Of a stretch of 64,000 bases of DNA, positions 1 through 9,727 are shown in pieces (positions within the stretch are counted from its first letter, which is position 1; every line of letters starts with the position of its first letter). The notes below the pieces were generated by a model. It was not told the origin of the DNA and ran no database searches. It saw only the letters and a list, made by a program, of their open reading frames with translations. A program made the position numbers and the translations under genes. This DNA is from Desulfobulbaceae bacterium (GTDB taxonomy: Bacteria > Desulfobacterota > Desulfobulbia > Desulfobulbales > SURF-16): contig JAGXFQ010000015.1 in NCBI GenBank assembly GCA_024637145.1, positions 1-64,000 of the forward strand, in the 5' to 3' direction.

Positions 1-460
1 CGTCCTCTAAATTTTCATAACCAAGAATCGAAAAGCTGTAAAGTTTTACCGAATTGTCAAAGAACGATTTTACGTAAATGGGGCCTTACATCCCCACAAA
101 ATTTATTTGACTTTCCCCGGAATAACTCAAGGGGGTATTAAAAAAAATGCCTTTGTGTTTAAAGGCATAGTTGCATAAATATACGAAACTTTAAGTGACA
201 TATGGCAATAGGTCTGTTCCATGTATCCCGCCTCTTGGCCCCTGCGCACCCACGGAACAAGTAACCCTTGCCGCCCCAGAGGCCTCGATCTAAAAAAAAA
301 AAGTGAAAAAAGCCCCAAAAACCAAATAAATTTCCCAAAGCCGCCTTTACGTATTGAAGTGCTTGTTTTTCTGGGCCCAATTATGTAGTAATGTGGTTGT
401 TTTTTTGTCGGGACCTGCCGGCGTATCTCTCCTTATTATTACCTTTGCCAAGAGAATCTC
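1..460. other. intergenic region upstream of metK
   Basis: No convincing gene is seen in these 460 bases; open frames on either strand are short and unlike known proteins. The stretch holds a TTTACGTAAA palindrome at 69-78, the dispersed repeat at 148-200 and a G-poor, AT-rich tract. A weak promoter-like pair is TTGTTT (363-368) and TAGTAA (386-391) with a 17-base gap. I looked for a SAM- or SAH-type riboswitch before metK and did not recognise one. Confidence 0.5.
148..200 (+). repeat. 53-bp dispersed repeat, copy A
   Basis: This segment matches 40655-40707 at 51 of 53 positions by direct reading. It begins with a small hairpin (ATGCCTTT and AAAGGCAT around a GTGTTT loop, 147-168) and runs on through TTGCATAAATATACGAAAC. 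Similarity seems to continue weakly past the end, since both copies are followed shortly by CCGCCTCTTG. Copy B lies in the right half of a longer palindrome; here only the right half is recognisable. There is no coding capacity. It sits about 260 bases upstream of metK. Confidence 0.85.
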
Positions 461-1627
461 ATGTCTAACTTTCTATTTACCTCTGAATCCGTTTCCGAAG
501 GCCATCCTGACAAGGTTGCCGACCAGATATCCGACGCCATCCTTGACGGTATTATTGCCCAGGATATAACGGCCCGGGTGGCCTGCGAAACCCTGGTCAA
601 TACCGGTATGGTTATTATCGCCGGGGAGATCACCACCTCTGCCTGGGTTGATATGCCCCAGATCGTCCGCGATACGGTGAAAGAGATTGGCTATAATTCC
701 TCTGATATGGGTTTTGACTCCCAATCCTGTGCCGTTTTAACCAGTATTGATAAACAATCCGCAGACATCGCCCAGGGTGTTGATGAAGGGAGCGGCATTG
801 ATCTTGATCAGGGGGCCGGTGACCAGGGGCTTATGTTCGGCTATGCCCGCAATGAGACCGAGGTCTTGATGCCCATGCCCATTCACCTGGCCCATAAGCT
901 CATGAAGCGGCAGTCAGATGTGCGCAAGTCCGGGCGCCTGCCCTGGCTCCGCCCTGATGCCAAGAGTCAGGTAACCATTCAGTATGAGGATAACAGGCCC
1001 ATCCGTATTGAGGCGGTGGTCTTTTCCACCCAGCATTCCCCGGACGTCAATTACGACGATCTGCAAGAAGGGGTCATGGAGGAGATCTTGAAGCCCATCC
1101 TGCCCCCTGACATGGTGGATGCCAACACCAAATATTTCATCAATCCCACGGGCCGTTTTGTTATCGGCGGCCCGGTGGGCGACTGCGGGGTTACCGGCCG
1201 CAAGATCATCGTTGATACCTATGGGGGCATGGGGCACCATGGCGGTGGAGCCTTCTCCGGCAAGGATCCCTCCAAGGTTGACCGTTCTTCCGCCTATATG
1301 GGCCGCTATGTTGCCAAAAACATCGTGGCAGCAGGACTTGCCACCGAGGTGGAGGTGCAGATCGCCTATGCCATCGGCGTCTCCAAGCCGGTTTCCATCA
1401 ATATAAACACCTTTGGCAGCGGTAAAATCAGTGACGGCAAGATAAAGGTGCTGGTGGAAAACCATTTTGATCTCCGCCCCAAGGCCATTATTCAATATCT
1501 CGATCTCCTGCGTCCCATTTACAGGAGAACAGCAGCCTATGGTCATTTTGGTCGGCAGCACGCCGACTTTACCTGGGAACGGGTTGATATGGCTACAGAG
1601 CTGCGAGAAGCGGCCGGCCTTAAATAA
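461..1627 (+). CDS. metK: S-adenosylmethionine synthase
   Basis: The 388-residue product makes S-adenosylmethionine from methionine and ATP in the cytosol. Its length is normal for the family. Seen near the N-terminus is the ATP-site motif [17 protein letters not shown], then the [12 protein letters not shown] motif around residue 120 and the glycine-rich [16 protein letters not shown] loop around residue 262, which binds phosphate. Start is the ATG after an AAGAGA element. ahcY follows 33 bases downstream on the same strand, so SAM is made and its by-product SAH removed from one probable operon. No riboswitch was recognised in the leader. Confidence 0.98.
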   Translation: MSNFLFTSESVSEGHPDKVADQISDAILDGIIAQDITARVACETLVNTGMVIIAGEITTSAWVDMPQIVRDTVKEIGYNSSDMGFDSQSCAVLTSIDKQSADIAQGVDEGSGIDLDQGAGDQGLMFGYARNETEVLMPMPIHLAHKLMKRQSDVRKSGRLPWLRPDAKSQVTIQYEDNRPIRIEAVVFSTQHSPDVNYDDLQEGVMEEILKPILPPDMVDANTKYFINPTGRFVIGGPVGDCGVTGRKIIVDTYGGMGHHGGGAFSGKDPSKVDRSSAYMGRYVAKNIVAAGLATEVEVQIAYAIGVSKPVSININTFGSGKISDGKIKVLVENHFDLRPKAIIQYLDLLRPIYRRTAAYGHFGRQHADFTWERVDMATELREAAGLK

Positions 1628-1660
1628 TCACAATTTATATATTTAAAGAGGAAAAATATC

Positions 1661-2968
1661 ATGTCCAATAAAGTTTTAGAAACAGGGGATTACAAGGTTG
1701 CTGATCTGAGCCTGGCCGCCTGGGGCCGCAAAGAAGTGGCCATTGCCGAAACCGAAATGCCCGGTCTGATGGCCGTTCGCAAGGAATATGCCGGCCAGAC
1801 CCCCCTGGCCGGGGCCCGGATTGCCGGTTGTCTGCATATGACCATCCAGACCGCGGTTCTCATGGAGGCCCTGGTGGATCTCGGCGCTGAGATTCGCTGG
1901 TCATCGTGCAATATCTTTTCCACCCAGGATCATGCCGCCGCTGCCATGGCTGAGGCCGGTATTCCCATCTTTGCCTGGAAGGGCGAGAGTGAAGAGGAGT
2001 TCTGGTGGTGCATTGAGCAGACCATCTTCGGCCCTGACGGCTGGCGGCCCAACCTCATTCTCGATGACGGCGGCGATCTGACGCTGATTATGCACGAAAA
2101 ATATCCGGAATTGATGAAGGATATCAAGGGTATCAGTGAGGAGACCACCACCGGTGTCCATCGCCTCTATGAAATGAGCAGAACCGGCAAACTCATGGCC
2201 CCGGCCTTTAATGTCAATGATTCGGTTACCAAGTCTAAATTCGACAATCTCTACGGCTGTCGGGAGTCCCTTATTGACGGCATTAAGCGCGCCACGGATG
2301 TGATGATTGCCGGCAAAACCTGCGTTATCCTCGGTTATGGCGATGTGGGCAAGGGCTGCGCCCAGGCCCTGCGCGGCATGGGCGCCAAGGTGCTGGTCAC
2401 GGAGATTGATCCCATCTGCGCCCTGCAGGCAGCCATGGAAGGGTATGGTGTTGTCACCATGGAGGAGGCTGCCCCCGTGGGCGAGATTTTCGTTACCTGT
2501 ACCGGCAATCTGAAGGTGATCACCAAGGCCCATATGGATCTCATGCCTAATCAGGCCATTGTCTGCAATATCGGGCATTTTGATAGCGAGATCGACATTG
2601 CCTCCCTGCGCACTCTGCCGTGGGAGAATATAAAGCCCCAGGTGGACCATGTCATCTTCCCGGACGGCAAAAAGCTTATTGTTCTGGCCGAAGGCCGCCT
2701 GGTGAATCTCGGCTGCGCCACCGGCCACCCGAGCTTTGTCATGAGTAACTCCTTTACCAACCAGGTCATGGCCCAGATCGAGCTGTGGGAAAAGGGCGAC
2801 AACATGCCCAATGATGTTTTCTTCCTACCCAAGCACCTGGATGAAAAGGTTGCCCGTCTCCATCTCCAGAAGGTGGGGGCCCACCTCACCACCTTGACCC
2901 CGGAGCAGTCCGAGTATCTGGGACTCCCGGCTGAGGGCCCTTTTAAGCCTGATTATTACCGCTATTAA
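1661..2968 (+). CDS. ahcY: adenosylhomocysteinase
   Basis: The 435-residue enzyme hydrolyses S-adenosylhomocysteine to adenosine and homocysteine using bound NAD. The NAD-binding loop [18 protein letters not shown] is visible around residues 225-242 and the family-typical C-terminus ends in PDYYRY. An AGAGGA ribosome site lies 8-13 bases before the ATG. It follows metK closely and is followed by a strong terminator, so the pair probably forms one transcription unit for the activated-methyl cycle. Confidence 0.98.
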   Translation: MSNKVLETGDYKVADLSLAAWGRKEVAIAETEMPGLMAVRKEYAGQTPLAGARIAGCLHMTIQTAVLMEALVDLGAEIRWSSCNIFSTQDHAAAAMAEAGIPIFAWKGESEEEFWWCIEQTIFGPDGWRPNLILDDGGDLTLIMHEKYPELMKDIKGISEETTTGVHRLYEMSRTGKLMAPAFNVNDSVTKSKFDNLYGCRESLIDGIKRATDVMIAGKTCVILGYGDVGKGCAQALRGMGAKVLVTEIDPICALQAAMEGYGVVTMEEAAPVGEIFVTCTGNLKVITKAHMDLMPNQAIVCNIGHFDSEIDIASLRTLPWENIKPQVDHVIFPDGKKLIVLAEGRLVNLGCATGHPSFVMSNSFTNQVMAQIELWEKGDNMPNDVFFLPKHLDEKVARLHLQKVGAHLTTLTPEQSEYLGLPAEGPFKPDYYRY

Positions 2969-2997
2969 AAAAATTGCCATATTGAGCTTTAAGTCGA

Positions 2998-3037
2998 CAG
3001 GATGGGGGGCGCAGAAAACCCTCCATCCTGTTTTTTT
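2998..3037 (+). terminator. rho-independent terminator after ahcY
   Basis: CAGGATGGGGGG and CCCTCCATCCTG form a long stem around a short A-rich loop, followed by seven T. It ends the metK-ahcY unit just before the next gene. Confidence 0.9.
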
Positions 3038-3060
3038 ATGACCTTGCAAGGACCCTTATC

Positions 3061-4074
3061 ATGGCAGAAAACACTCTTCCGGCCTTTATTACCTATTTCC
3101 AAGACCCTGGACATTATGAGCAGAAAGTGGACGAGGTCTCCCTGATCCAGACCCATATCTCCTATGTGCTCATTGCCGGAGACTTTGTCTACAAGATCAA
3201 AAAACCTGTTGATTTCGGTTTCCTCAACTTCGCCACCCTGGAGAAGAGGCAGCATTTTTGTAAGCAGGAGATCCTGCTCAACCGCAGACTCTGCCCTGAT
3301 ATCTATCTTGATACCGTGGCCATTACCCGCACCGAGACAGGCTTTGCCTTTAACGGCACGGGGCCGGTGGTGGAGTATGCCGTCAAAATGAAAAAAATGC
3401 CCCTGGAGGGCATGATGGTGGATCTTATCGCGGCGGGGAGGGTGGACCGGGCAACCATCGATCGTATCGTTGATATCCTGGTGCCTTTTTATGAGCAGGC
3501 CGCCTGCGGTCCTGAGATCCAGAAATTCGGGAGTGTTGAGGCGGTGGGTGTGAATGTCCTGGAGAATTTTGACCAGAGTGCCCCCTTTATTGACCAGGGC
3601 GCCTTGACCAAAAACCAATTTGAGACCATCAAGGCCTATGCTGTGCCTTTTCTGCAACAGCAGGAGCTCTTCCAGCAGCGGGCGCAGTCTCGGGTCAGGG
3701 ACTGTCATGGCGATCTCTACTCCGCCAACATCTGTCTGGGGCCTGATCAGGTCTACATCTTTGACTGTATCGAGTTCAACGAACGGTTCCGCTACTGTGA
3801 TGTGGCCAGTGATGTGGCCTTTCTGGCCATGGATCTTGATTACCAGAACCTTTCCGGACTTGCCGATTATTTTATAGAGCGTTTTGTGGAGCAATCAGGC
3901 GATAGCGGCCTCTTGAAGATGCTCAACTTCTACAAATGTTACCGGGCCTATGTTCGCGGCAAGATTGGCCTGTTCACAGGCCACGCCCCTGAGGTAGATG
4001 CCGAGACCGCCCAACAGGCCCTGGCCGCTGCCAAGAAATATTTTACCCTGGCCGAAAAATATGCCGGTGCCTGA
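3061..4074 (+). CDS. aminoglycoside phosphotransferase-like kinase domain protein (COG2187 type)
   Basis: The 337-residue protein resembles the N-terminal half of the two-domain proteins annotated as APH-like kinase plus ATP-binding protein. The kinase catalytic motif is readable as RDCHGDLYSANIC (about residues 217-229), followed by the metal-binding IFDCIEFNERFRYCD. The N-terminal YKIKKPVDFGFLNF segment is typical of the family. Start is the ATG preceded by AAGGA. The next gene overlaps by 14 bases and encodes what is usually the C-terminal half, so this looks like a split version of a fusion. The substrate is unknown; aminoglycoside resistance should not be inferred. Confidence 0.85.
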   Translation: MAENTLPAFITYFQDPGHYEQKVDEVSLIQTHISYVLIAGDFVYKIKKPVDFGFLNFATLEKRQHFCKQEILLNRRLCPDIYLDTVAITRTETGFAFNGTGPVVEYAVKMKKMPLEGMMVDLIAAGRVDRATIDRIVDILVPFYEQAACGPEIQKFGSVEAVGVNVLENFDQSAPFIDQGALTKNQFETIKAYAVPFLQQQELFQQRAQSRVRDCHGDLYSANICLGPDQVYIFDCIEFNERFRYCDVASDVAFLAMDLDYQNLSGLADYFIERFVEQSGDSGLLKMLNFYKCYRAYVRGKIGLFTGHAPEVDAETAQQALAAAKKYFTLAEKYAGA

Positions 4075-4639
4075 GCCCACCCTCTTTGTCTTTATGGGGC
4101 TTATTGCCAGCGGCAAGTCCACCCTGGCCCAGGCCTTTGGGGCCAGCCAGGGCTTGCCGGTCTATAACTCCGATGTGGTCCGCAAGCATCTGGCTGGTGT
4201 GCAGGCCGGCTCAAAAAGCAGCGCCCCGTTTGCCGGCGGCATCTATACCCCGGAGTTCAGCCGCCGCACCTATCAGGAACTGCTGCGTCTTGCCGCTGAA
4301 GAACGAGGTCGTGGTCGCTCCGTTATTCTTGATGCCTCCTACTATAAGAAAGAAGAGCGGCGGCACGTGGTTGATTTTTGCCATGACCAAAAGTGCGGGT
4401 ATCTTTTTATCCTCTGTCAGGTCTCAGAGCAGGAGACCCGTCGCCGCCTGGCCCTGCGCAGCCAAGACCCCCAGGCCGTCTCAGACGGCAACTGGGATAT
4501 CTATCTCCAGCAGCAAGAGCGCTTCCAATATCCCCACGAGATAGACCCGGTCCATTTCCTGGAGATCGCCACGGACAAGCCAATAAATGAATTATTGACA
4601 TTGCTGGTCAGATCCAGTAAATTCGCCCCCTTTTCTTAA
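4061..4639 (+). CDS. P-loop ATP-binding/kinase protein (COG0645 type)
   Basis: The protein is about 192 residues with a Walker A motif GLIASGKST at residues 13-21, followed by an SDVVRKHLAG segment and ILDASYYKKEERR, as in small AAA-type kinases. The ATG at 4061 lies inside the last codons of the upstream APH-like gene, giving a 14-base overlap in another frame; an upstream start at 3998 is possible but would add residues before the P-loop that look like shadow sequence. The overlap implies translational coupling, and in many bacteria the two halves are one polypeptide. Substrate unknown. Confidence 0.85.
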   Translation: MPVPEPTLFVFMGLIASGKSTLAQAFGASQGLPVYNSDVVRKHLAGVQAGSKSSAPFAGGIYTPEFSRRTYQELLRLAAEERGRGRSVILDASYYKKEERRHVVDFCHDQKCGYLFILCQVSEQETRRRLALRSQDPQAVSDGNWDIYLQQQERFQYPHEIDPVHFLEIATDKPINELLTLLVRSSKFAPFS

Positions 4640-4689
4640 GTACTTTCCTGCCGGCATAGTCCGGCTGCATCTTCTCCTCTCCTTATCCT

Positions 4690-6471
4690 ATGACCATGAA
4701 AAAGATTAGAAATGTCGCTATTATTGCCCATGTTGACCATGGCAAAACCACCCTGGTTGATCAGCTTTTTGAGCAGTCCGGCATGTTTCGCGAAAACCAG
4801 CAAGTGGCGGAACGCCTTATGGATTCCGGCGACATTGAAAAGGAGCGCGGCATTACCATTACCTCTAAAAACGGCTCGTATGAGTATAAGGATTTCCTTA
4901 TCAATATTATCGATACCCCGGGCCATGCTGATTTTGGTGGCCAGGTTGAACGGGTGCTGCGCATGGCCGATGGCTGCCTCCTGCTGGTGGATGCCCAGGA
5001 AGGTCCCATGCCCCAGACCTTCTTTGTTTTGAAAAAGGCCCTGGCCAATAAGCTGCCGGTCATCGTCTGCATCAACAAGATTGATAAACCCGCCTCCCGT
5101 TGCGAGTGGGTTGTTGATCAGGTCTTTGACCTCTTTGTCAAGCTTGATGCCCCGGATGAGTTACTGGACTTTCCCGTGGTCTATGCCTCCGCCAAATCCG
5201 GATATGCCCGCTATCAGCCTGATGATGACAACATGACCATGGAGCCCATCTCCGACATGATCACCAAGCATATCCCCGCACCCTCCGGTTCTGCGGATGC
5301 CCCGCTGCAGATGCAGGTCAATACCATTGACTATTCCCCCTATATGGGACGTCTCGGGATCGGCAAGGTGGTGAATGGCACCTTGCGGACCAACACGGAT
5401 ATCGCCGTGGTCCGTCGCGATGGTTCCATCAATCCCATCCGCATCTCCAAGATTTTCCGGTTCGAATGTAACGAGAAGGTCAGTGTGGAAGAGGCCGGGG
5501 TTGGCGAGGTGGTGGCGGTGGCTGGTATGGAAGATGTCACCGTGGGGGTTACCTTTACCGACCTCAAGGACCCCAGACCCTTGCCCCTTGTTGAGATTGA
5601 TCCGCCCACCATCTCCATGAATTTCATTCCCAATGATTCTCCCTTTGCCGGGCTTGAGGGCAAATTTGTGACCACGCGTCATATTGAGGAGCGGCTGCGC
5701 CGGGAGATGCTTTCCGATGTGGCTCTGGTTGCCGAGCCCCTCACCGAGAGCGTTGGCTACCGGGTTTCCGGTCGTGGCGAGCTGCATCTTTCCATCCTCA
5801 TTGAAAACATGAGGCGAGAGGGTTTTGAGCTGCAGGTCACCAGACCCCAGGTTATCTTTAAGGAAGTGGATGGGCAGAAGCTGGAACCCTACGAAGAGCT
5901 GACTGTCAATGTTGATGAGCGCTATCAGGGTGCGGTCATCGAAAAACTGGGCAAACTCAAAGGCCAGATGCTTGAAATGGCATCAGAAAACGGCATGGTC
6001 AAATTGATCTACAAGATTCCCACCCGCGGTCTTCTTGGTTTCCGCTCCCAGTTCATGACCGACACCAAGGGCATGGGCATTATGAATTATGTCTTCGCAG
6101 AATATGGCCCCTATGCCGGTGACATTGGCAAAAGAATCAACGGCGTGCTGCTGGCCAAAGAAAAGGCCACCACTGTTGCCTATGCCCTGTGCAACCTGCA
6201 GGAACGGGGCAAGCTCTTCCTGGGTGCCGGTGAGGATGTCTATGCCGGCCAGATCATCGGCGAAAATTCCCGGCCCGCTGATATGGTGGTTAATCCTGCC
6301 AAGGGCAAGAAACTCTCCAATGTCCGTGCTTCAGGTACGGATGAGGCGGTGACCCTCACCCCCCATATCGAGATGACTCTGGAAGACTGCATCGCCTATA
6401 TTGATGACGATGAGCTCGTGGAGGTGACCCCTAAGTCTATCCGTCTCCGCAAGAGGAAATGGAAGGCCTAG
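4690..6471 (+). CDS. typA: ribosome-binding GTPase TypA/BipA
   Basis: The 593-residue translational GTPase has the expected length. G1 is AHVDHGKTT near residue 14, the switch region shows [12 protein letters not shown]3 is [10 protein letters not shown], and G4 is NKID near residue 129. Later parts show the EF-G-like domains and the C-terminal TypA domain. The family binds the 70S ribosome and affects assembly and stress adaptation. The ATG at 4690 is followed two codons on by another ATG (4696); neither has a strong ribosome site. It appears monocistronic, with a GC-rich hairpin at 6477-6505 behind it. Confidence 0.97.
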   Translation: MTMKKIRNVAIIAHVDHGKTTLVDQLFEQSGMFRENQQVAERLMDSGDIEKERGITITSKNGSYEYKDFLINIIDTPGHADFGGQVERVLRMADGCLLLVDAQEGPMPQTFFVLKKALANKLPVIVCINKIDKPASRCEWVVDQVFDLFVKLDAPDELLDFPVVYASAKSGYARYQPDDDNMTMEPISDMITKHIPAPSGSADAPLQMQVNTIDYSPYMGRLGIGKVVNGTLRTNTDIAVVRRDGSINPIRISKIFRFECNEKVSVEEAGVGEVVAVAGMEDVTVGVTFTDLKDPRPLPLVEIDPPTISMNFIPNDSPFAGLEGKFVTTRHIEERLRREMLSDVALVAEPLTESVGYRVSGRGELHLSILIENMRREGFELQVTRPQVIFKEVDGQKLEPYEELTVNVDERYQGAVIEKLGKLKGQMLEMASENGMVKLIYKIPTRGLLGFRSQFMTDTKGMGIMNYVFAEYGPYAGDIGKRINGVLLAKEKATTVAYALCNLQERGKLFLGAGEDVYAGQIIGENSRPADMVVNPAKGKKLSNVRASGTDEAVTLTPHIEMTLEDCIAYIDDDELVEVTPKSIRLRKRKWKA

Positions 6472-6476
6472 AAACT

Positions 6477-6505
6477 GCCGCCGGCGTCTAAGGGAATCCG
6501 GCGGC
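6477..6505. terminator. GC-rich hairpin between convergent typA and yihY-like gene
   Basis: GCCGCCGG and CCGGCGGC form a perfect 8-bp stem around a 13-base loop, six bases after the typA stop. There is no T tract, so it may be a transcript-end hairpin of the non-canonical type. Confidence 0.45.
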
Positions 6506-6529
6506 CCGCCATTGTCGGCAGGAAAATGT

Positions 6530-7810
6530 CTAGGCCCTGAGCTCCCCATCTCTTTTACAGAGGGTCTCAATGGAGTCTTGGCCGAATTTATCGACGAGGG
6601 CCTCATTGCGGGCAACAATGGTTGCGCCTATATTTTTCGGCAGGATTTGTTTGTCCAGAAAAAGGATATTCTGCGCCGATTTTTTCATATTTATGAAAAA
6701 ATCGGCCAGCCCCATGCTGCCGGGCGGCTTTGCCGGCATAAAGGCCAGCATGCCTTCTTCATCTTCCATACTCACCAGATAATCCATCTCAATGAGAATG
6801 TCACAGGCCGATCTGACCATCTCCTCCGGCAGCATCAGCTCCGAAGCGAGCTGGTCAACGCCGCTTTCCCCCTCGCCTTTACCATACCTCGCGCAGATCT
6901 TGGTTAACATGACCAAGAGCAGTTTTTCCCTTTCCTCATAAGCCATATTGTCAATGCTGGAATTCTCCGTGGTCCCCCTGTTTTGGCAGGCATTGGAGAG
7001 AATCGCCCCGCCAAGGATGATCGTCCATCCCGCCTGGAGCCAGATCAGGAAGATGGGGACCGTGGCAAAGGTGCCGTAAATGGCATTGTAGCGGGTCACC
7101 CCGATCTGAAATTGAATAAAGAGAATTTGGTTGAGTTGCCAAAAGAGTCCGGCAAGAATGCCGGACACCAGGGCTGGTTGTACTTTTACCTTGGTATTGG
7201 GAATAAAGAGATAGAGCAGGGTGATAACCACTATGGAGGCCAACCAGGGGATGGTCTTGAGAAAAACTCCGAAAGCTCCGGCAAAAAGACCAGACTCCAG
7301 AAGTTTCTGGGTGATAAAGTGGCTGCTCAGCAGAGGAGAAACACTGATCATAATGCTGAGGAATAAGGGGCCAATGACAAGTACTGAGAGGTAGTCGGTG
7401 AATTTTCGATAAAGGGAACGGGCCCGCTTGACGTTCCAGATCAGATTAAAGGCCTTCTCCACCACGCTGAGCATGGAAATGGCTGTATATATAATAAAGA
7501 CAAGACCAACGGTTCCCAGGGCCTTGACATTGGTGTTCTCCACATAAGTGAGAATCTGAGGCAGGATATCAGTGGCAACATCTCCTCCCACAAAATTTTT
7601 CAGGATAAAGGGTTGAATAATCTCCTTGACGCCAAAGCCCTTACTCACGGAAAAAACCAAGGCCAGAATAGGGACCAGGGAGAGGGCTGATTGAAAAGAG
7701 AGGGCAGCAGCGTGCACCAATATCTGCGGGAAAAAAGGATCTTTAACGGTATTGCGGAAAACATTCAGGCCTTGCCTGTAGGTCTGGTTGACAAGATGTC
7801 TGATATGCAT
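6530..7810 (-). CDS. YihY/BrkB-family inner membrane protein
   Basis: The protein is about 426 residues. The first 280 residues contain roughly six hydrophobic segments and the family-like stretch AISMLSVVEKAFNLIWNVK, matching the YihY/BrkB (formerly mis-called RNase BN) family. The remaining 140 residues form a soluble tail with a helix-rich, winged-helix-like look (MLTKICARYGKGEG onward), seen in longer members. ATG at 7810 was chosen; a TTG at 7834 would add eight residues. Function of the family is not settled. It faces typA tail to tail. Confidence 0.85.
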   Translation of the reverse strand: MHIRHLVNQTYRQGLNVFRNTVKDPFFPQILVHAAALSFQSALSLVPILALVFSVSKGFGVKEIIQPFILKNFVGGDVATDILPQILTYVENTNVKALGTVGLVFIIYTAISMLSVVEKAFNLIWNVKRARSLYRKFTDYLSVLVIGPLFLSIMISVSPLLSSHFITQKLLESGLFAGAFGVFLKTIPWLASIVVITLLYLFIPNTKVKVQPALVSGILAGLFWQLNQILFIQFQIGVTRYNAIYGTFATVPIFLIWLQAGWTIILGGAILSNACQNRGTTENSSIDNMAYEEREKLLLVMLTKICARYGKGEGESGVDQLASELMLPEEMVRSACDILIEMDYLVSMEDEEGMLAFMPAKPPGSMGLADFFINMKKSAQNILFLDKQILPKNIGATIVARNEALVDKFGQDSIETLCKRDGELRA

Positions 7811-7878
7811 AGTGCTGGCCCGGGAAAGAGGCAAAAAAATAGAGAAGAGAGCTGAACCGCTCCAGATAACTCTTTGAG

Positions 7879-7884
7879 ACTATA
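7879..7884 (-). promoter_or_regulatory. possible -10 box for yihY-like gene
   Basis: TATAGT on the minus strand lies about 70 bases before the ATG at 7810. The matching -35 is poor, so this is only a candidate. Confidence 0.25.
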
Positions 7885-7911
7885 CATTAAAAAAAAGATT
7901 TAGATAGCAGA

Positions 7912-7941
7912 GGTCGGTTTTTCCGGCCAGAAAAACCGACC
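7912..7941 (-). terminator. inverted repeat after the small outer-membrane-like gene
   Basis: GGTCGGTTTTT and AAAAACCGACC form a perfect 11-bp stem around an 8-base loop, 55 bases past the stop of the gene at 7997. A second inverted repeat (TCCCGC with GCGGGA) lies between. A transcript terminator is the likeliest role, although no T tract follows the stem. Confidence 0.45.
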
Positions 7942-7996
7942 AGAAGGCATCCCGCTTGGGTGATCCTCTGGTGAGGTGGCGCGGGAGAAGCCTTTT

Positions 7997-8392
7997 TTAA
8001 AAATGCATGGTGACCATGGCCTCAATGGCCAGATCCTGTTTCCAGATCGTTTCCTCTTCCGCCAGGGGCATGGCACAGGTGGCATCCACGCCCAGCCATT
8101 CACTGATCTGGAAACGTGCCCCCAGGGCCAGGGAAAAAAGATCTTGGTCACCCATTTTTTGCTGCAGATACTTTGAGCGAAGGGGCGGGTGACTGTCAGT
8201 GGCTGGATTTTCACCGATGGCGAGTGCTTGCCGGTCTTGAGACGGAGTCTTGTTGTGAAGAGAAATATGAGGGAAAACGCGGTCCAAAAAAGCGGCATCC
8301 GCCGCCATGGCCCTCTGGCCAGGGCAGCAGATGGCAAAAAGAAGAAGCGTAAGACAGCAAAGACATCTGCCTTGGGTGGCTGAAAGCGACAT
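7997..8392 (-). CDS. small exported protein, outer-membrane-like C-terminus
   Basis: I do not recognise the family. The 131-residue product starts with a signal peptide (hydrophobic CLCCLTLLLFAICC, cleavage probably after AMAA near residue 32). The last 45 residues alternate polar and hydrophobic positions and end in VTMHF, the terminal Phe pattern of beta-barrel outer membrane proteins. ATG at 8392 was chosen because AAAGGGGA lies about eight bases upstream; longer in-frame starts exist at 8410 and 8443. At this size it could form only a few strands, so it is a remnant of a larger barrel, a subunit of an oligomer, or a periplasmic protein. Confidence 0.6.
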   Translation of the reverse strand: MSLSATQGRCLCCLTLLLFAICCPGQRAMAADAAFLDRVFPHISLHNKTPSQDRQALAIGENPATDSHPPLRSKYLQQKMGDQDLFSLALGARFQISEWLGVDATCAMPLAEEETIWKQDLAIEAMVTMHF

Positions 8393-8538
8393 AGGCGAAT
8401 CCCCTTTCATATTTTCGGCAGCAGGAGACAAAGGGAGCTCCATTATTGATATTTTGCGCCAAAAAAAGGAGGCCGACAAGTTTATTTTACAGGTTGCTTG
8501 CCAAAGGCGGCCAACTTTTGGAGATTATACGTTAATTT

Positions 8539-9582
8539 TTATTTTTCGAGATGGACATCAAGTTGCGGGAAGGGAATATGGATACCTTCGACGCTGAACC
8601 TCTTGTGGATCTCTTTGAGGAAGAGATGGGTCTGCATACCACGTTCCCGGGGGTCCGTGACCCAGACAAGCAGTTCGCAATTCACCGAAGAATCTGCCAG
8701 GCTGCGGAACCGAACCCTGGGAAAGGGCTGGGTGACGATCTGGTCACTGTGGGCGGCAATATCGAGCAAGACACCTTCGACAAGATCAAGATCAGTGCCA
8801 TAGGCGACACCCACCGGGATCTTGAGGCGGTATTGAGGGTAGGGCGCACTCTCGTTGATGATCTTTGAGGTGGCCATGATGGAATTGGGGATGTTGACCA
8901 GCACATCATCCCTGGTAATGATCCGGGTGGACCTGATGCCAATCTCCACCACCTCACCCCGTTCACTGTTGTCTACGATGACATAGTCGCCAACCCGGTA
9001 AGCCTTATCCAGGAAAAGACTTATGCCGCCGAAGAAATTGGCCAGAGTGTCTTTGGCGGCCAGGGCCAGGGCAATACCAGCCACCCCGGCAGAGGCAAAG
9101 ACAGGAGTAAGATCGATATCCCAGATCCAAAACCAGTTTGCCACTGCGGAAAAAAGGAGAACAAGAAATATGCCTTTCAGCACCAGGCTCAGCAGGTCAG
9201 GACCTAATTTTTCTCGCCAGGAGGTCTGCGTCTGGCCCAGAAAATTGCGAATTTTTATCAGGGCCACCAGCCAGGCCAGAATGGTGAGACTCTTGCCTGT
9301 ATTGACAATTATTGCCGTAAAGCCCGGGTTGATGTCAGCAATAATGCTGATATGCATGATGCCGACCAGGATAACCGTCTGGTACACAGGGCTGTGCAGG
9401 ATATCAATAATATGATCGTCAAGGGTGGATGCGGTATGGGCGCAGACTCTTCTTACCACCTTGTTAAGCACGAACTCTATGGCTATGGTGACAACGATAT
9501 AGAGGGCAACAGCCAGCAGGAGTTTGGCCCAGACATGCTCGCTGATCAGTGCATAATAATTAAAGATGTCACTTGTAGTCAT
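8539..9582 (-). CDS. small-conductance mechanosensitive channel, MscS family
   Basis: The 347-residue protein has about four hydrophobic segments before the MscS signature AGIALALAAKDTLANFFGG (about residues 172-190), which is the pore helix, followed by the soluble beta domain with RVGDYVIVDNSERGEV and a cytosolic mixed domain. The family releases solutes on hypo-osmotic shock. The long N-terminal membrane region is like YbdG/YnaI-sized relatives rather than the minimal MscS. ATG at 9582 is the start. It stands alone and is divergent from the small gene at 9728. Confidence 0.93.
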   Translation of the reverse strand: MTTSDIFNYYALISEHVWAKLLLAVALYIVVTIAIEFVLNKVVRRVCAHTASTLDDHIIDILHSPVYQTVILVGIMHISIIADINPGFTAIIVNTGKSLTILAWLVALIKIRNFLGQTQTSWREKLGPDLLSLVLKGIFLVLLFSAVANWFWIWDIDLTPVFASAGVAGIALALAAKDTLANFFGGISLFLDKAYRVGDYVIVDNSERGEVVEIGIRSTRIITRDDVLVNIPNSIMATSKIINESAPYPQYRLKIPVGVAYGTDLDLVEGVLLDIAAHSDQIVTQPFPRVRFRSLADSSVNCELLVWVTDPRERGMQTHLFLKEIHKRFSVEGIHIPFPQLDVHLEK

Positions 9583-9727
9583 TATTTTATACTCTTAAAT
9601 TGGTGTCAAATAAGGTATGAGTTTGTGCCTCTGTTGGCACCCTATACCCCAGCCATTTACAGCCCACCTTATACCCTAAATATGCACATATTTCTTTGGT
9701 AACAAAAAAAACTGCGATTTGCGATTT

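Noticed and set aside
370-460. SAM or SAH riboswitch before metK
   Set aside because: Regulation of metK-ahcY by such RNAs is common, but I could not find the conserved core segments or pairing in the leader.
2989-3894. 301-codon minus-strand frame opposite the APH-like gene
   Set aside because: It is antisense to a gene with clear kinase motifs and has no recognisable domain. Long antisense frames arise here from the codon bias of the sense gene.
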